A program made the translations under genes and the position numbers. From NCBI GenBank assembly GCA_002170355.2, contig NHET02000083.1, forward strand, positions 1 to 9,605: a stretch of DNA of 9,605 nt, in the 5' to 3' direction. Each line of letters opens with the position of its first letter. Within the stretch, counting starts at the first letter, position 1. The DNA comes from Gammaproteobacteria bacterium TMED92 (GTDB lineage Bacteria > Pseudomonadota > Gammaproteobacteria > Pseudomonadales > Azotimanducaceae). This document shows positions 6,778-9,605 of this stretch, piece by piece. Below the pieces are notes generated by a model, which worked only from the letters and a program-made list of their open reading frames with translations, was not told the origin of the DNA and did not search any database.

Positions 6778-7662
6778 TCAGCGCGTGCCGTGGACAACCA
6801 TGGTCTTGCCACGCACCGAAATGAGCCCTTCTGTGGATAAGGACCGAATCACTCGACCAGCCATTTCTCTGGAACAACCGACAATGTTGCCCAATTCCTG
6901 ACGGGTTATTTTAATCTGCATGCCAAGCGGGTGCGTTACCGCATCGGGCTGCTTGGATAACTCCATAAGGGTTCGCGCTACTCGACCGGTGACGTCAAGA
7001 AACGCGAGGTCGCTAACCTTTTGCGTGGTGCGCACAAGTCGATTGGCCATTTGCTTCGCCACTTCGAATACTAAATCTGGATACGCTTGGGACAGCAATC
7101 GAAAACGCGAATATGACAGCTCTGCCACCTCACAATCGAACTTGGCCTTGATCGCAGCGCTGCGTTGCCGACTGTCCAAAAACATTGGCAGTTCGCCAAA
7201 AAATTCTCCCGACGGCAGATAGTCGACAATAATTTCTCGATCGGCGACGCCATCTATATGTACAGAAACCATGCCACGCAGCAGCAGAAATATTGAATCG
7301 CAGCTCTCACCGCCGAAGAGGATAATGCTCTGAGATTTGAATTTACGTAAATTCGATTCGGCGATGTACGCCCGCAGGTGTGGCTCAGTGGGCTCTAGAC
7401 GCTCCCCCGGAATCATCTGGGCGTAGCGCTCACACTGCAGATTGGGTTCTTCTACCGCTCCGGTGAGCTCATCAAAAAGTTGCCCACCATACTCGGATTG
7501 CTGGCCATGCTCTGAGGGACTAAACGCACTTGCGACGGCGGCGGCGTTCCATGCCAATACAATATCGCCAGAACCTGGCTGCGACGACGTGTTCTGTTGT
7601 GGGCGTTTGGCTTGTTTCGAAACGCCGAGGTTACTTAATCTTTGTTGGCGTTCTTGCGCCAT
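6778..7662 (-). CDS. CRP/Vfr-like cyclic-nucleotide-responsive regulator with N-terminal extension
   Basis: Transcription factor of the CRP family, 294 residues against about 210-214 for CRP and Vfr. From residue 88 on it aligns by eye with Vfr. The cyclic-nucleotide-binding domain includes SGEFFGELPMF (151-161) and QRSAAIKAK (166-174), which supply the Gly-Glu and Arg-Ser ligands of cAMP. The dimer helix carries RTTQKVSDLAFLDVTGRVART (from 211), with the Thr-Thr position matching the adenine-contact residues. The helix-turn-helix is ITRQELGNIVGCSREMAGRV (252-271). It keeps the Arg, Glu and Arg that read TGTGA-type half-sites in CRP. Residues 1-82 match nothing I recognise: a basic start, a Gln/Ser/Pro-rich segment (about 20-32), an Ala-rich stretch (about 34-47), then an acidic region. 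Met83 would give a normal-length 212-residue protein but lacks a good ribosome binding site. The convergent trpC-vfr arrangement is also known in Pseudomonas. Confidence 0.9.
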   Translation of the reverse strand: MAQERQQRLSNLGVSKQAKRPQQNTSSQPGSGDIVLAWNAAAVASAFSPSEHGQQSEYGGQLFDELTGAVEEPNLQCERYAQMIPGERLEPTEPHLRAYIAESNLRKFKSQSIILFGGESCDSIFLLLRGMVSVHIDGVADREIIVDYLPSGEFFGELPMFLDSRQRSAAIKAKFDCEVAELSYSRFRLLSQAYPDLVFEVAKQMANRLVRTTQKVSDLAFLDVTGRVARTLMELSKQPDAVTHPLGMQIKITRQELGNIVGCSREMAGRVIRSLSTEGLISVRGKTMVVHGTR

Positions 7663-7669
7663 AACAGAG

Positions 7670-7681
7670 CCTCAACTCCTT
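7670..7681 (-). promoter_or_regulatory. Ribosome binding site supporting the long start of the CRP/Vfr-like gene
   Basis: Read on the minus strand, AAGGAG (7681-7676) is followed by TTGAGG, whose GAGG (7673-7670) sits 7 bases before the ATG at 7662. The alternative internal ATG at 7416-7414 has only CGCTACGCCCAG immediately upstream, with no purine-rich element at usable spacing. This contrast is the main reason for annotating the extended 294-residue protein. Confidence 0.7.
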
Positions 7682-7702
7682 CCCTAGGCTTTGATGCTAG
7701 AT

Positions 7703-7725
7703 CTGCACGAACACCCTTTGTGCAG
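7703..7725. repeat. Inverted repeat CTGCAC-N11-GTGCAG upstream of the CRP/Vfr-like gene
   Basis: Perfect 6-base arms, CTGCAC (7703-7708) and GTGCAG (7720-7725), are separated by 11 bases. Read as plus-strand RNA the stem extends to 9 pairs, including one G-U, with a 5-base loop. Read as minus-strand RNA, the direction of the flanking genes, the extension is interrupted by an A-C mismatch. No T-run follows on either strand, so it is not a typical intrinsic terminator for coq7. It lies in the 113-base gap between coq7 and the regulator, where a protein-binding dyad is plausible. It does not resemble the TGTGA-N6-TCACA CRP site. Confidence 0.45.
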
Positions 7726-7775
7726 CAGGAGACGAACGGTAGAATTTGCGTCTTAAACGGTTGTTTACGCGGATG

Positions 7776-8426
7776 CTATAAACGGTAACTGGTGCGGGTC
7801 ATTACCTTAGCTAATACGCTCATCGCTCTCTTGACCGATGGCGCAAAAGCTTCGCCGCCCATCTCTATGGCATGAGCACCGTGCCGCGCCTCGTCTTTGC
7901 GCATGGCGTGCAAGATTGCGCGAGTCTTGGCATCGGTCTCTGGAATAGACTGAAGGTGTTCATCTAAATGCTTCACAACCTGGCTTTCAGTAGCCTCAAC
8001 GAACCCCAAACTGACGCGATCGCCTAGCAAACCTGCCCCAACACCAAGTACGAGCGATGCACCGTAAAACAAGGGATCAAAAACACTGGGCCGCTCGTCT
8101 AATTCTTCAAGCCGCTGCGCGCACCAACTCAAATGATCTTGCTCCTCAGCTGCAGCCTCTAACAAAGACTGTTTAGCGCGCGAGTCTTTTGCGGCGAGTG
8201 CTTGGCCTTCGTACAGCGCCTGAGCGCAAATTTCACCAGTGTGGTTAACCCGCATCAAACCGCCAACATGAGCCTTTTCAGAACTGCTCAGATCAGCTTC
8301 TACCTCATGTTGTGCCGGGTTCTCGCGGTTCGCCTGACGACCGCCCGTAAGCGTTTTCAATGCGCGGTCAAAACCGTTAATTAGCTGATCCATAACGTCA
8401 GTGCTATTGCGAGTATCCAAACCCAT
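7776..8426 (-). CDS. coq7: Demethoxyubiquinone hydroxylase (2-polyprenyl-3-methyl-6-methoxy-1,4-benzoquinone monooxygenase)
   Basis: Di-iron monooxygenase of 216 residues that hydroxylates demethoxyubiquinone late in ubiquinone synthesis at the inner membrane face. It is the Coq7-type alternative to the flavoprotein UbiF. All six di-iron ligands of the ferritin-like bundle are visible: Glu65 in RVNHTGE, Glu95 and His98 in EEQDH, Glu147 in VEATES, and Glu179 and His182 in DEARHG. A hydrophobic segment (about 119-135, LFYGASLVLGVGAGLLG) fits the membrane-associated helix region. The ATG at 8426 has AAAGGA 6 bases upstream on the minus strand, so it is preferred over the internal Met12. It lies 24 bases after purD and 113 bases before the CRP/Vfr-like gene. 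Co-transcription with purD is likely. Confidence 0.95.
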   Translation of the reverse strand: MGLDTRNSTDVMDQLINGFDRALKTLTGGRQANRENPAQHEVEADLSSSEKAHVGGLMRVNHTGEICAQALYEGQALAAKDSRAKQSLLEAAAEEQDHLSWCAQRLEELDERPSVFDPLFYGASLVLGVGAGLLGDRVSLGFVEATESQVVKHLDEHLQSIPETDAKTRAILHAMRKDEARHGAHAIEMGGEAFAPSVKRAMSVLAKVMTRTSYRL

Positions 8427-8450
8427 AGTTTGTCCTTTGCGTTGTGCCGC

Positions 8451-9605
8451 CTAATCTCTGTTAATCGCGCGGTGGCCAATGTCTTTGCGAAAATATCGGT
8501 TCCGCCAGCCGATCAAATCAATGCGCTCGTAGGCGCGCGCCTGGGCTAACGCCACATCGTCTCCCAACCCCACCACACACAGCACTCGACCACCATCTGT
8601 CACCACAGCATCGCCCTTTGCGCGTGTACCGGCATGAAACACTTTGGTGTCAGCCAACTCTTTATCAAGGCCTGCAATAGCGTCACCGCGATCGTAGTTT
8701 TGTGGGTAACCGCCAGCAGCCATCACCACTCCGAGGGCTACCCTGGAATCAAACTGAAGACGTGTATCTGCCAGCCTACCTGCTACCGCAGCTTGACAAG
8801 CCTGCAGCAGATCCGACTGCAAACGCATCATCACCGGTTGTGCTTCTGGATCGCCAAATCGGCAATTGAATTCAATCACTTTCGGTTGGCCGTCCGCATC
8901 GATCATAAGGCCCGCGTACAAGAAGCCTACGTACGGCATACCGTCTTGCGCCATGCCTGCGAGTGTCGGTTCAATGACGTCCTGCATGACCCGCTGATGC
9001 ACTTCTGGGGTTACCACCGGCGCTGGAGAATAAGCACCCATGCCGCCAGTATTTGGTCCATTGTCGCCATCGTCGCGTGCTTTGTGATCTTGTGACGAAG
9101 CGAATGGGATGGCTCGGGTACCGTCGCAAAGGCAGATAAAGCTGGCTTCTTCGCCCTGCAAAAACTCTTCAATAACGACTTTATGACCGGCTTCACCAAA
9201 CGCGTTGCCGGCCAGCATATCGCCCACTGCAGCTAAGGCTTCCGCCTCATCGGTAGCCACCACAACACCTTTGCCTGCAGCCAAACCGTCGGCCTTGATG
9301 ACAATCGGCGCGCCTTTGGCGCGCACATAATCACTGGCTGCCGTCACGTCAGTAAAGGTTTGATGAGCCGCTGTGGGTATGTTGTGCCGCTGTAAAAACG
9401 CCTTACTGAAGGCTTTCGAGCCTTCCAGTTGGGCAGCTGCCTTGCTCGGACCGAAGCACTCCAGGCCCGCCGCGGCAAAGTCGTCGACTATGCCCGCCAC
9501 TAACGGCACTTCCGGACCAACCAAGGTAAAGCCAACCGCTTCGTCCTGGGCCAGCGTCAGCAGCCCAGCGGAATCGTCTGCAGCCACATCGACATTGCGA
9601 AGACC
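8451..9605 (-). CDS. purD: Phosphoribosylamine-glycine ligase (GAR synthetase), N-terminus beyond window
   Basis: ATP-grasp ligase joining glycine to phosphoribosylamine in purine synthesis. The frame stays open to the right edge: codons beyond the GTG at 9587 read GLRNVD, which fits the PurD sequence continuing upstream. That GTG is therefore not a start. The 384 residues present, against about 430 for the family, imply roughly 45 missing at the N-terminus. Visible motifs include TLVGPEVPLVAGIVDDF, FGPSKAAAQLEGSK, the glycine-rich ATP loop IKADGLAAGKGVVV, VVIEEFLQGEEAS, the signature QDHKARDDGDNGPNTGGMGA, GFLYAGLMID and the metal-binding EFNCRFGDPEAQP. The C-terminus (RKDIGHRA) is normal. 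coq7 follows after 24 bases on the same strand. Confidence 0.96.
   Translation of the reverse strand, partial: GLRNVDVAADDSAGLLTLAQDEAVGFTLVGPEVPLVAGIVDDFAAAGLECFGPSKAAAQLEGSKAFSKAFLQRHNIPTAAHQTFTDVTAASDYVRAKGAPIVIKADGLAAGKGVVVATDEAEALAAVGDMLAGNAFGEAGHKVVIEEFLQGEEASFICLCDGTRAIPFASSQDHKARDDGDNGPNTGGMGAYSPAPVVTPEVHQRVMQDVIEPTLAGMAQDGMPYVGFLYAGLMIDADGQPKVIEFNCRFGDPEAQPVMMRLQSDLLQACQAAVAGRLADTRLQFDSRVALGVVMAAGGYPQNYDRGDAIAGLDKELADTKVFHAGTRAKGDAVVTDGGRVLCVVGLGDDVALAQARAYERIDLIGWRNRYFRKDIGHRAINRD

Noticed and set aside
7691..7775. A CRP-type autoregulatory site upstream of the CRP/Vfr-like gene.
   Set aside because: No TGTGA-N6-TCACA-like sequence is present. The dyad that is there has CTGCAC/GTGCAG arms with an 11-base spacer.
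8634..9095. A 153-residue plus-strand reading frame opposite purD.
   Set aside because: It lies entirely antisense to conserved purD sequence, is rich in Cys and His as a by-product of the opposite strand, and has no family resemblance.
1..9605. Insertion sequence, prophage, CRISPR array, tRNA or rRNA gene.
   Set aside because: No transposase or phage gene, no evenly spaced repeats, no terminal repeats and no recognisable RNA gene sequence were seen on either strand.

Overview
The window looks like chromosomal core from a gammaproteobacterium related to the Pseudomonas/Cellvibrio-type lineages. It reads throughout as ordinary, densely coding, moderately GC-rich DNA, with no mobile element, CRISPR array, tRNA or rRNA gene visible. 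The taxonomic guess rests on gene content and order. An AmgK/MurU cell-wall recycling pair, rpe-gph-trpE, trpG-trpD-trpC, and a convergent Vfr/CRP-type regulator followed by coq7 match neighbourhoods known from Pseudomonas. The regulator's C-terminal half is also strongly Vfr-like.

Layout, plus strand. The C-terminal half of amgK (1-545, cut by the window edge) overlaps murU (542-1201). Then come rpe (best start 1269, to 1928) and gph (1931-2590). A 222-base intergenic region (2591-2812) follows. It carries a probable tryptophan leader peptide (about 2694-2759) with two Trp codons and an adjacent intrinsic-terminator-like hairpin (2744-2777). This region precedes an uninterrupted trpE-trpG-trpD-trpC cluster (2813-6760), whose products convert chorismate to indole-3-glycerol phosphate. 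trpF, trpB and trpA are not here.

Layout, minus strand. A gene set converges on trpC with a 17-base gap. In transcription order it is purD (5' end beyond the window, 9605-8451), coq7 (8426-7776) and a crp/vfr-like regulator (7662-6778). purD and coq7 are 24 bases apart and probably co-transcribed. The regulator sits 113 bases after coq7, with a clear inverted repeat in the gap.

How the genes work together. amgK and murU turn recycled sugars from peptidoglycan into UDP-MurNAc. rpe and gph are housekeeping sugar-phosphate enzymes. The trp genes form one biosynthetic unit probably controlled by translation of the leader peptide. purD and coq7 serve purine and ubiquinone synthesis.

Most of the window is conventional. 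Two things deserve a closer look: the unusually compact trpE attenuator, and an N-terminal extension of roughly 80 residues on the CRP/Vfr-like regulator that is supported by its ribosome binding site. I found no convincing novel multi-gene system.
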